From Prevotella communis (GTDB lineage: Bacteria > Bacteroidota > Bacteroidia > Bacteroidales > Bacteroidaceae): 64,000 nucleotides of DNA. A program made the position numbers and the translations under genes. This document shows positions 34,280 through 42,440 of the stretch, in pieces. Where the stretch lies: contig NZ_CP091794.1 of NCBI RefSeq assembly GCF_022024175.1, forward strand, positions 3,100,001 to 3,164,000, given 5' to 3'. Position 1 is the first letter of the stretch. Every line of letters begins with the position of its first letter. The notes under the pieces are model-generated. The model saw only the letters and a list, made by a program, of their open reading frames with translations, was not told where the DNA came from and did not search any database.

Positions 34280-36409
34280 TTATTTAAGTTCCAACATACA
34301 TGACATACCAGTCTGAAGGGTGGTTCCAGGTGCAATACTCTGGCGAGCCACAAAACCCTTTCCGCTCAGTTTCACCTTCACGCCCAGACGTTCCAGCTGA
34401 TACACGGCATCGCGCGCACCCATACCCGTCACATCAGGCATCTTTCCAGCCTTCACATCTACCGAGGCCATTGACACCTTAGACGTATTCACGCCCAATT
34501 GGCGCAACACATAGCCGGCAGCATTATTATCGCCCTTCAATACACTGGGAATCAGCACCGATGTTGAGTCACGGGCATCAGTCACACTCAGCTTCAGACT
34601 CTTGGCCATCACACCCTCTGAGATATGATGGAAGATACCACCCGACATCAAGCCACCAGAGGCAGGCAGACCCATTTTCTTGATACACACGATACAGGTG
34701 TACTGTGGATTATCTGAGGGGAAATAGCCACAGAACGACAACCAGTATTCCGTAGTGCCTGTCTTATAGCCACCCGCCTTTGCCACCTGAGCCGTACCAG
34801 TCTTACCTGATACCTGGAACGAATGCGAGCCAGCCTTTTTACCTAAGCCCTGACTAACCACATGACGCAGCACCGTCTGCATGGTCTTAATCGTCGACGG
34901 CTTTGCAATCTGTTCCTTGATAACCTCTGGCTGTGTTTCCGCTATCATCTGGCCTTCCCTCATGAATCCCTTCACGAAACGAGGGCGCATCATCTTACCA
35001 TTATTTGCAATGGCATTATAGAAAGTCACCGTATTGATCGGTGCAATCTGCGTCTCGTAACCAATACTCATCCAAGGCAGCGTTGTCTTACTCCAATAGA
35101 GCGCCCTGTTAGATGTCTTTGTATCCGGCATACGGATTTTTGGAGGCAGATAACCCACGATAGGAAGTTTCAAATCCTGTCCGATACCTACACGATAGAG
35201 TCCCTCCACATATTTTCTTGGGTTAGAGCCATAATAATGGTCAATCACATAACTCACGCCAATATTACTACTCACCTCCAATGCACGAGCCACATTAATA
35301 TCACCATAACCGCCACGATGCCAGTTATGATCCTTCATCTTAGCGCCATGCATATTCAAGATACCGCATCCTGTATGTATGACATAACTCGTATCTACCA
35401 CACCATCATCCAGTGCCACCAGGAAAGAAGCCACCTTGAACACCGATCCCGGCTCGCAACGATAGCTGATAGCATCGTTGAAACGTTCATAATACTGACC
35501 ATTCTCCGCACGGCGCATATTAACGATAGCCTTGATATCGCCAGTCTTCACCTCCATCAGGATTGTCACACCCATGGAAGCATCCCATTTCTTCAAACCT
35601 TCGATAAGCGCCTGTTCTGCCAAGTCCTGCATACCGACGTCAATGGTTGTCACCACATCAGTACCATCAACGGCAGGAGTCAACGTGAAGGGTACCACCT
35701 TGTTCAGCACCTTCTGCTTGCGCTCTATGCCATACTTACCACGAAGCAGGGAGTCGTAAGAGAGTTCGATACCAAAACGCGCAGTATCCTTTCCACCCTC
35801 AAAACTGCGTATATCACCAATGGTACGCTCTGCCAACGAGCCAAACGGACGTCGACGAGCTTCAAAAGACTCAGCATGGAAACCACCCTTGTTTGAAGGT
35901 AAATTAAAGAATGGCAACTGCTTCACCTCGCAGTATGTATTATAACTGATACGTTTCGGCCAGACAGCCCAGTGGCGGGCGCCCTCCGATCCGTTTCTCA
36001 TAATTTTGTGCTTGCCTTCCTCCAAACGTGCCTTGAACTCCTCTGCCGAGCGTTCCGGGAAGATCACGTTCAATCCTCTGCAAAGACTATCCAAGTCGGC
36101 ATACCAGATACTGTCGCGCTTACGCACCCACACCGTATCAGCATTTCCGCCTGCCTGATAGTCCATGAAGATCTTGTATTCAGGAATACTGCTGGCCAGC
36201 AACTGACCATCACAGCTCAGAATATTTCCACGATTGGGACGTACGCTGTCACTATCACTCTTCTGTCTGTTGGCCACGGTCTCCCAATACGATTTCTTTG
36301 CAGTCATCGTATAACCAGCCTTGACAATGACTGCGACACCAATAAGTGTCAGCAGCACGGCAACAGCCAGATAGCGCGGTAAAACTTTCTCACTCTTAAA
36401 CTTACTCAT
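34280..36409 (-). CDS. ftsI: Septal transpeptidase FtsI (PBP3) with PASTA domain
   Basis: 709 aa. Bitopic penicillin-binding protein that crosslinks septal peptidoglycan. An N-terminal helix (YLAVAVLLTLIGVAVIVKAGY) precedes the pedestal domain. The transpeptidase domain has SxxK as EPGSVFKVAS, SxN as SSNIG and KTG as SGKTGTAQ. The C-terminus carries a PASTA-like domain (GKMPDVTGMGARDAVYQLE), common in Bacteroidota and Firmicutes FtsI but absent from E. coli. Partner of FtsW and the FtsL-like protein in the same operon. Confidence 0.95.
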   Translation of the reverse strand: MSKFKSEKVLPRYLAVAVLLTLIGVAVIVKAGYTMTAKKSYWETVANRQKSDSDSVRPNRGNILSCDGQLLASSIPEYKIFMDYQAGGNADTVWVRKRDSIWYADLDSLCRGLNVIFPERSAEEFKARLEEGKHKIMRNGSEGARHWAVWPKRISYNTYCEVKQLPFFNLPSNKGGFHAESFEARRRPFGSLAERTIGDIRSFEGGKDTARFGIELSYDSLLRGKYGIERKQKVLNKVVPFTLTPAVDGTDVVTTIDVGMQDLAEQALIEGLKKWDASMGVTILMEVKTGDIKAIVNMRRAENGQYYERFNDAISYRCEPGSVFKVASFLVALDDGVVDTSYVIHTGCGILNMHGAKMKDHNWHRGGYGDINVARALEVSSNIGVSYVIDHYYGSNPRKYVEGLYRVGIGQDLKLPIVGYLPPKIRMPDTKTSNRALYWSKTTLPWMSIGYETQIAPINTVTFYNAIANNGKMMRPRFVKGFMREGQMIAETQPEVIKEQIAKPSTIKTMQTVLRHVVSQGLGKKAGSHSFQVSGKTGTAQVAKAGGYKTGTTEYWLSFCGYFPSDNPQYTCIVCIKKMGLPASGGLMSGGIFHHISEGVMAKSLKLSVTDARDSTSVLIPSVLKGDNNAAGYVLRQLGVNTSKVSMASVDVKAGKMPDVTGMGARDAVYQLERLGVKVKLSGKGFVARQSIAPGTTLQTGMSCMLELK

Positions 36410-36422
36410 AACCCATCACGTC

Positions 36423-36935
36423 TCAATCTTCCGGCACTTCAATAATATAGGGAGGTTGGTCACTCAGATGCAACAGTGTATCCTGATTCTCGTGCAGCAC
36501 CCTCAGTACATTACTCTGACGGCACAACTCTGTCAGGTTACTGGAACTGGAGAGTGCTCTGTATTTTGCATCCACCAGGTCTTTCTCCAACTGATTAATC
36601 TCCAGCACATCCTGCTCGCACTGATAGCGAACACCAATATAAAACACGAAGAAGAACACGACGAACAGAATCAGGATGACATGATGACGAACCATCGCAA
36701 ACAGGTAGTCGCCACCCAGAATCTGTTTCAGGGTAAGCGCACCTACTGGTGTCTCGTCATCCTCGCTTGTCGACTCCTTGATACGTTTCAAAGCCATCGC
36801 AGGCTTCTCAGCCTGACTTTGCGAACCAACAGCCTCTGTTGCAGCATCCTTCCCAGACACCACAGGATCCATTCGCTCTGGCTCAGCACCAGCCTCGACA
36901 ATCATCTCAATTTCGTTATTCTCGTCTGTTTTCAT
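36423..36935 (-). CDS. ftsL: FtsL-like cell division protein
   Basis: 170 aa. A cytoplasmic, Glu-rich N-terminus of about 95 residues is followed by a membrane helix (VILILFVVFFFVFYIGV) and a periplasmic leucine-zipper-like coiled coil (LEINQLEKDLVDAKYRALS). Length, topology and place between rsmH and ftsI match the Bacteroidota FtsL_2 group, which has a longer cytoplasmic part than E. coli FtsL. Confidence 0.88.
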   Translation of the reverse strand: MKTDENNEIEMIVEAGAEPERMDPVVSGKDAATEAVGSQSQAEKPAMALKRIKESTSEDDETPVGALTLKQILGGDYLFAMVRHHVILILFVVFFFVFYIGVRYQCEQDVLEINQLEKDLVDAKYRALSSSSNLTELCRQSNVLRVLHENQDTLLHLSDQPPYIIEVPED

Positions 36936-36938
36936 TCG

Positions 36939-37853
36939 TTATACTTTTTCTGCAATTCTCAGCTTCGCACTACGGCTGCGCGGGTTAGCCTCCAACTCCT
37001 CTTCCGAGGCCGTAATCACCCTATTATTAATAAGGTGTAACGGCGATTTTACCCTTCCGAAAAAGTCCTGTTCAACCTTTCCTTCAGCATTACCTGCACG
37101 CATCACGTTTTTCACGATTCGGTCCTCCAGCGAGTGATAGGTTATGACACTCAACCGACCTCCGGGCTTCAACAGCTGACAGGCGCCTGAAAGCATCTCA
37201 CGCAGAGCATCCATCTCATGATTCACTTCTATTCTCAAGGCCTGGAACAGCTTTGTCACTTCCTTCTTCTCACGCTCCCTTGGGAACAGCTTATCCGTCA
37301 GTTCCAGAAGTTGTCCAGTAGTCTGTATGGATATCTCCTGCCTTGCCTTCACAATGACAGAAGCCACCTTGCGTGCATTCTTCAGTTCCCCATAGAGATA
37401 GAAGATATCAGCCAGTTGTTCTTCTGTATAGTTATTCAGTATGTCAGCAGCAGTCATTCCTGCCCGTTTATTCATTCTCATATCCAGTGGCGCATCAAAA
37501 CGAAACGAGAAGCCACGCGTCTCGTCGTCGAAGTGATGAGAGGAAACCCCCAAATCAGCCAGCAGGCCATCGATGCCATCCACCTCATAATAGCGCATCC
37601 AGTTCTTCAGGTAGCGGAAGTTACTTCTGATGAAAGTAAAACGGTCGTCATCCACAATATTCTGCTCCGCATCAGCATCCTGATCAAAGCTATACAGATG
37701 ACCTTTTTCCCCTAGGCGACGGAGTATTTCGCGGGAATGCCCGCCACCGCCAAAGGTAACATCTACTAAAATGCTATCGGGCTGGATTGCCAGCCCGTCA
37801 ACGCTTTCTGCCAAAAGAACAGGAACGTGATATGTCTCAGCTGTCTTAATCAT
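36939..37853 (-). CDS. rsmH: 16S rRNA (cytosine-1402-N4)-methyltransferase
   Basis: 304 aa. It methylates C1402 of 16S rRNA in the ribosomal P site. HVPVLLAESVDGL opens the protein, then DVTFGGGGHSREIL (SAM-binding loop), GLLADLGVSSHHFD and the C-terminal SRSAKLRIAEK. It lies 3 bp after mraZ, the normal order. Confidence 0.97.
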   Translation of the reverse strand: MIKTAETYHVPVLLAESVDGLAIQPDSILVDVTFGGGGHSREILRRLGEKGHLYSFDQDADAEQNIVDDDRFTFIRSNFRYLKNWMRYYEVDGIDGLLADLGVSSHHFDDETRGFSFRFDAPLDMRMNKRAGMTAADILNNYTEEQLADIFYLYGELKNARKVASVIVKARQEISIQTTGQLLELTDKLFPREREKKEVTKLFQALRIEVNHEMDALREMLSGACQLLKPGGRLSVITYHSLEDRIVKNVMRAGNAEGKVEQDFFGRVKSPLHLINNRVITASEEELEANPRSRSAKLRIAEKV

Positions 37854-37856
37854 TCG

Positions 37857-38306
37857 TCAAGGGGTTACTGTCATTATCGCCTTCAGTTTCTCCGCAAACT
37901 CCTCTTGCGGCAAGAATGGCTGTTGTGTTTTCTCCACAGCCCATATCTCGATAGCATCATTGATGCCTATGAACCTCACCCCCTGTTCAATGTCAGCCAT
38001 CTGCAGGTAGCGCTTTGGTATCAGGAACCGGCCGTTACCGTCAAGCGTCAACACCTCAGCCTCAGATACATACTGACGAAGCACCTGCTGACCCACATCA
38101 TCCCATTCATTAATTTTTTCCAGCAATGCATCCATACGGCGATTCCAGGTACTTTCAGGATAGAGCACAAGGCAACGTTGATGCACATCCTTGCGCATCA
38201 CGAGCACCTCTTCGCCTGCAGCCTGCAACACCTTACGGAAGATAGCAGGCAGAAAAATGCGGCCTTTGGCGTCTGTCTTGGCTTCTATATTACCTAAAAA
38301 TCGCAT
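37857..38306 (-). CDS. mraZ: Transcriptional regulator MraZ
   Basis: 149 aa from the ATG at 38306. AbrB/SpoVT-fold DNA-binding protein that controls the dcw cluster. Two MraZ repeats are visible: NIEAKTDAKGRIFLPAIFR near the N-terminus and VLTLDGNGRFLIPKRYL near residue 85. The frame to 38339 begins in the promoter region (-7 box 38337-38344) and is not used. Three GTGGGG-like boxes upstream are the likely autoregulatory operator. Confidence 0.95.
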   Translation of the reverse strand: MRFLGNIEAKTDAKGRIFLPAIFRKVLQAAGEEVLVMRKDVHQRCLVLYPESTWNRRMDALLEKINEWDDVGQQVLRQYVSEAEVLTLDGNGRFLIPKRYLQMADIEQGVRFIGINDAIEIWAVEKTQQPFLPQEEFAEKLKAIMTVTP

Positions 38307-38336
38307 ACGAACATTATTAATTAGAGAGTTTGGATG

Positions 38337-38379
38337 CAAAGGTAATCATTTTGCACCACAATCCCCCACATTTCCCCAC
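38337..38379 (-). promoter_or_regulatory. Promoter and MraZ operator of the dcw cluster
   Basis: On the minus strand the -7 box TACCTTTG is at 38337-38344. Just upstream lie three direct repeats, GTGGGG (38374-38379), GTGGGG (38364-38369) and GTGGTG (38354-38359), exactly 10 bp apart. MraZ in E. coli and Mycoplasma binds such GTGG repeats with this spacing. The boxes cover where the -33 element should be, which fits repression. Confidence 0.85.
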
Positions 38380-38545
38380 TTTTTTTTCGCAAATCTGAAA
38401 ATTTTCTTCTTTCTATACATTTTATTGTTCGATATTACACATCTCGTTCTTTTTGTGCATCTTTTTGTATACAATAAAAATCCTTAATATGTGCAAAATT
38501 ATAAATTTTCATCTAAAAAAAACGACGAAAATGAAAGTTTTTGCG

Positions 38546-38553
38546 TAATTTTG
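38546..38553 (+). promoter_or_regulatory. -7 box of the glsA-glsB promoter
   Basis: TAATTTTG on the plus strand, 35 bases before the ATG at 38588. It excludes the longer frame from 38558 as the preferred start. Confidence 0.65.
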
Positions 38554-38587
38554 CACGTTGATACTGAAAAAGTGTGAAAGCATAGTC

Positions 38588-39409
38588 ATGGAGAAGACCA
38601 TAGACATAGACAAGATTCTCAAGGATAAAATGGGCAAAAAAGCCCGTTGGGTGCCGCGTCCTCTGGTTTGGTGGCTCAAGCATATTGTCCACGAAGACCA
38701 GATAAACTTCCACCTTTGGAATGCACGCGACCTAAAAGGCACCCCATGGCTTAAATCCACGATTGACTATCTGAACGTAACCATCAAGGTGAAAGGCATT
38801 GAAAACCTGCCCGCAAAGGACGACCCTCGCCGTTACACATTCGTGAGCAATCACCCTTTAGGAGGTATCGACGGTATTGCCATCGGATCAGTTATCGGCG
38901 AACATTACGACGACAACTTCCGATACCTTGTCAACGACCTGCTGATGAACCTGCCAGGCTTGGCGCCACTCTGCATCCCTATCAACAAGACAGGCAAGAA
39001 CGGTCGTGACTTCCCCGCTATGGTAGAAGCAGGATTCCAAGGCGACAACCATATCCTGATGTTTCCCGCAGGACTATGTTCACGTAAACGCCATGGTATT
39101 ATCCGCGACCTTGAATGGAAAAAGACATTCATCACCAAAAGCGTTGAAACCCATCGTGACGTAGTGCCCATCTACTTCGAAGGCCAGAACAGCAATTTCT
39201 TTTACCGCCTGTCGAATATCAGCGACAAATATGTGAAGAAAATTAATATAGCCATGCTGTTCCTCTCCGATGAAATGTTCAAGAACACAGGCAGGACCTT
39301 CACCATCACCTTTGGGAAGCCCATACCCTGGGAGACATTCACCAAGGAAAAGTCACCGATGGAATGGGCAGAATTCGTAAAAGACAAAGTATATAAACTC
39401 TCAAAATAG
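38588..39409 (+). CDS. glsA: PlsC-type O-acyltransferase, probable glycine-lipid synthesis GlsA
   Basis: 273 aa. An acyltransferase of the glycerol-3-phosphate acyltransferase superfamily. The HxxxxD block is FVSNHPLGGIDGIAI (near residue 85), and FPAGLCSRKRHG is the phosphate-binding block. It lies 31 bp before a GNAT-type N-acyltransferase. In Bacteroides thetaiotaomicron the adjacent pair glsA/glsB makes glycine lipids: GlsB N-acylates glycine and GlsA O-acylates the product. The family is clear from motifs; the GlsA role is inferred from pairing. Lysophospholipid acylation is the alternative. Confidence 0.82.
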   Translation: MEKTIDIDKILKDKMGKKARWVPRPLVWWLKHIVHEDQINFHLWNARDLKGTPWLKSTIDYLNVTIKVKGIENLPAKDDPRRYTFVSNHPLGGIDGIAIGSVIGEHYDDNFRYLVNDLLMNLPGLAPLCIPINKTGKNGRDFPAMVEAGFQGDNHILMFPAGLCSRKRHGIIRDLEWKKTFITKSVETHRDVVPIYFEGQNSNFFYRLSNISDKYVKKINIAMLFLSDEMFKNTGRTFTITFGKPIPWETFTKEKSPMEWAEFVKDKVYKLSK

Positions 39410-39440
39410 AACAAACAGAAAAAGCAAACTAAACAAAATA

Positions 39441-40430
39441 ATGGAACAAACAATCATTGACCCGATTCCCGTAGAGGTCCTGAAAGCCGAACTAAAGCCA
39501 GAGCTCCAGTTGCGCATGACCAACAAGAGCAACAACCAGATTTTTATCATCACAGCACACAATGCACCTAATGTGATGAGGGAAATCGGCCGACTACGCG
39601 AAATTGCGTTTCGCGAGGCAGGCGGTGGTACTGGCAAGGAGGTAGACATCGATGAATTCGACACTTGCGAGAACTGCTACAAGCAGCTTATCGTATGGAA
39701 TCCAGAGGCCGAGGAGATTATTGGCGGCTATCGCTACCTGGAAGGCAACAAATGGGAACTGGACGCCAACGGACAACCCATTCTGGCCACCAGCCACATG
39801 TTCCATTTCTCAGACAAATTCCTGAAGGAATACATGCCCTACACTATTGAGCTGGGCCGTTCCTTCGTCAGCCTGCCCTACCAGAGTTCCAAGATGGGAG
39901 CCAAGAGTCTGTTTGCGCTCGACAACCTCTGGGATGGTCTTGGTGCACTCACCGTCATCATGCCCAACGTCAAATATTTCTTTGGAAAGATGACCATGTA
40001 TCCCAGTTATATCCGCGAGGGACGCGACATGATCCTCTACTTCCTGAAAAAACATTTCGACGATAAGGAGAACCTTGTCATACCGATGAAACCGTTGAAA
40101 ATTGAGACTGACGAGAACGAACTTGCAGCAATTTTCACAAAAAACGACTTCAAGGAAGACTACCGTATCCTCAACCAGCGCATACGTGCACTGGGCTATA
40201 ACATTCCACCATTGGTAAATGCCTACATGAGTCTGTCGCCTACCATGAAGCTCTTCGGCACAGCCATCAACTATGGATTTGGCGATGTGGAAGAAACAGG
40301 TATTCTCATTGCGATGGACGAAGTACTGGAAGAGAAGCGCGTGCGTCACATCGACTCGTTCATCAAGGAGCACCCTGAAGCACTAAAGATTACCAGCGGT
40401 GCCAACAAAATCATCTACAAGGAGAAATAA
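39441..40430 (+). CDS. glsB: GNAT-type N-acyltransferase (hemolysin/OlsB-like), probable GlsB
   Basis: 329 aa. The OlsB-like GNAT fold shows REIAFREAGGGTG near residue 55, a substrate block EIIGGYRYLEG, and ELGRSFVSLPYQ. Relatives use acyl-ACP to acylate the amino group of ornithine or glycine with a 3-hydroxy fatty acid. Next to the PlsC-type gene this points to commendamide and glycine-lipid formation. Older annotations call such proteins hemolysins, which is misleading. Confidence 0.82.
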   Translation: MEQTIIDPIPVEVLKAELKPELQLRMTNKSNNQIFIITAHNAPNVMREIGRLREIAFREAGGGTGKEVDIDEFDTCENCYKQLIVWNPEAEEIIGGYRYLEGNKWELDANGQPILATSHMFHFSDKFLKEYMPYTIELGRSFVSLPYQSSKMGAKSLFALDNLWDGLGALTVIMPNVKYFFGKMTMYPSYIREGRDMILYFLKKHFDDKENLVIPMKPLKIETDENELAAIFTKNDFKEDYRILNQRIRALGYNIPPLVNAYMSLSPTMKLFGTAINYGFGDVEETGILIAMDEVLEEKRVRHIDSFIKEHPEALKITSGANKIIYKEK

Positions 40431-40450
40431 GAAGATAAAAGAAAACATAA

Positions 40451-40481
40451 ATAAAGTGCAGTCCAAAAGGCTGCACTTTAT
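40451..40481. terminator. Bidirectional terminator between glsB and dgt
   Basis: A perfect 11-bp stem (ATAAAGTGCAG with CTGCACTTTAT) surrounds a 9-base loop between two convergent genes. T-rich sequence follows on the minus strand, and a weaker tract on the plus strand. Confidence 0.8.
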
Positions 40482-40504
40482 TGTATCTCCATGACGATGA
40501 AATC

Positions 40505-41845
40505 TTAAATTATCGGCAATGATATACCACAAATCTTCTGATAGACATCCAGGGCATATACATCAGTCATGCCACTGATATAATCCACCACCGCCATCAG
40601 TCGTGTTTCCAGATCATCACTACTGATATCATACTGACTGCTCACTCGTCCAATGAGCTGTTGTGAGTAATAACGCTCAGGATGCTCTATGGCCTCAACC
40701 ATCAGCTCCATCAACGTTGCCATGATACGATAACCCGACAACTCTACATCCAATACTGGACGACTCTTATAGATCCGTTCAACCGACACCTTCGTACAGG
40801 CCACATAAGCATCGCGTTGCCTTTCTGAGATATTCTGTATCAATGAACCCCGGAATGTACCTTCCAATATCTTGTCCTCATGCTCCAGGAAAGTCTTCAC
40901 ACACTCATTCTCCAACTTACCAATCACACAGGCACGCAGATACTGCACCTTCTCATTCACATCCGTCAGCTGTTCATCACTGATACGGGAACGAATACGG
41001 TTTTGCTCGGTTTCATCGAAGAAATCAAGCATCAGCGTCGTTGTCTCCTCAAAGGACAGAATCTTCAGTTTGAAGGCATCCTCCAGGTCCATAATCTCAT
41101 AACAGATATCATCCGCAGCCTCCACAAGATAAACCAGCGGATAGCGCGCCCAGCGTTCATGGCCAGGTGTTGCATCCAACTGAAGGATACCCAACTCCTT
41201 TGCCACCGCTTCGTAAAGTTCACGCTCCGAGACAAAGAAACCGAACTTTGCCTTGGGCGCAGCAATCGATGGAAACGGGTATTTTACGATACTCGCCAAC
41301 GTACTATAGGTCATCGCAAAGCCTCCCTGACGACGGCCTTTAAAACTATGAGCCAGCAGACGAAAAGCATTGGCATTACCATCGAATTTCGTAATGTCGC
41401 ACCAGAACTCAGGAGATACCCGTTCTTTCAAATAGAGGCCTTTTCCCTCCGTAAAGAATGTCTGGATAGCCTTCTCTCCAGAATGGCCGAAAGGCGGATT
41501 TCCCAAATCATGTGCCAAGCAGGCCGTGGCCACAATCTGTCCGATTTCAGGCAATAATGTATCGATGAAATCGTGATTTTTTGAACAAAGAGCCCTCGCG
41601 ATATCATTACCCAGCGACATACCCACGCTGGCCACCTCAAGAGAATGGGTCAGTCGGTTATGCACAAAAACACTACCAGGCAAGGGGAATACCTGCGTCT
41701 TATTCTGCAACCTACGGAAAGGAGCCGAAAAAATCAGTCGGTCGTAGTCACGTTTAAACTCCGTACGGTCATCATGACGTTCCAGGTGCTTATGCTCTTG
41801 CCCCAGTCGCCTATTACTTATAAGTTGTTGCCAATTCATTTTCAT
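40505..41845 (-). CDS. dgt: Deoxyguanosinetriphosphate triphosphohydrolase
   Basis: 446 aa. HD-domain enzyme that splits dGTP to deoxyguanosine and triphosphate. RDYDRLIFSAPFRRLQNKTQ and HSLEVASVG supply the first His, and CLAHDLGNPPFGHSGE the HD pair. The -7 box at 41851-41858 lies so close that the start is 41845 or 41839; a longer frame to 41884 crosses the promoter. It is divergent from dut, which joins two enzymes that trim deoxynucleotide pools. Confidence 0.93.
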   Translation of the reverse strand: MKMNWQQLISNRRLGQEHKHLERHDDRTEFKRDYDRLIFSAPFRRLQNKTQVFPLPGSVFVHNRLTHSLEVASVGMSLGNDIARALCSKNHDFIDTLLPEIGQIVATACLAHDLGNPPFGHSGEKAIQTFFTEGKGLYLKERVSPEFWCDITKFDGNANAFRLLAHSFKGRRQGGFAMTYSTLASIVKYPFPSIAAPKAKFGFFVSERELYEAVAKELGILQLDATPGHERWARYPLVYLVEAADDICYEIMDLEDAFKLKILSFEETTTLMLDFFDETEQNRIRSRISDEQLTDVNEKVQYLRACVIGKLENECVKTFLEHEDKILEGTFRGSLIQNISERQRDAYVACTKVSVERIYKSRPVLDVELSGYRIMATLMELMVEAIEHPERYYSQQLIGRVSSQYDISSDDLETRLMAVVDYISGMTDVYALDVYQKICGISLPII

Positions 41846-41850
41846 CGGTG

Positions 41851-41858
41851 CAAATTTA
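41851..41858 (-). promoter_or_regulatory. -7 box of the dgt promoter
   Basis: TAAATTTG on the minus strand. The predicted transcript begins within a few bases of the first ATG, so the leader is very short. Confidence 0.6.
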
Positions 41859-41945
41859 CGAAAAAAAATGATATCTGCTATCACAGTATCTGCAAAAATT
41901 TATAAAATAAGTAGTACGGATGATGGCTATTTGAAGATAAATCAC

Positions 41946-41953
41946 TAATTTTG
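41946..41953 (+). promoter_or_regulatory. -7 box of the dut operon promoter
   Basis: TAATTTTG on the plus strand, 27 bases before the dut ATG at 41980. Confidence 0.65.
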
Positions 41954-41979
41954 CACGCTATATATAAATATTGTGTAAG

Positions 41980-42414
41980 ATGAAAGTGAATATTATCAAC
42001 AAGGGCCATCAGCCACTGCCCCAGTATGCCACAGAACAGAGTGCAGGAATGGACCTCAGGGCCAACCTCGACGAGCCCGTTACGCTGAAGCCACTGGAAA
42101 GAAAACTCATCCCAACAGGATTGCATATTGCCCTGCCCGCAGGCTTCGAGGCACAGGTACGCCCACGCAGTGGACTGGCCCTCAAGAAAGGTATCACCGT
42201 TCTTAACACCCCAGGTACCATCGACGCCGACTATCGCGGCGAGATAGGCGTGGTTCTGATCAACCTGTCACAAGAAGATTTCATCGTCAACGATGGTGAG
42301 CGTATTGCCCAGATGGTGATTGCGCGCCACGAAAAAGCAGATTTCATCGAAGTAGAGATACTTGATGAGACTGAGCGTGGTGAAGGCGGGTACGGACACA
42401 CCGGAGTAAAATAA
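41980..42414 (+). CDS. dut: dUTP diphosphatase
   Basis: 144 aa, trimeric dUTPase. It hydrolyses dUTP to dUMP, keeping uracil out of DNA and feeding dTMP synthesis. All five motifs are present: [28 protein letters not shown] (catalytic Asp), GERIAQMVI and the C-terminal [10 protein letters not shown]. The longer frame from 41971 uses a non-ATG start and is not preferred. It is first in an operon with a TPR protein, a DUF4292 lipoprotein and an EnvC-like protein. Confidence 0.96.
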   Translation: MKVNIINKGHQPLPQYATEQSAGMDLRANLDEPVTLKPLERKLIPTGLHIALPAGFEAQVRPRSGLALKKGITVLNTPGTIDADYRGEIGVVLINLSQEDFIVNDGERIAQMVIARHEKADFIEVEILDETERGEGGYGHTGVK

Positions 42415-42440
42415 AAGTTGAAAGTTGAGAGTTGAAAGTT

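Noticed and set aside
22825..38306. dcw cluster as an unusual arrangement
   Set aside because: Order and content match the known Bacteroidales cluster; absence of ddl and murF from it is ordinary for the group.
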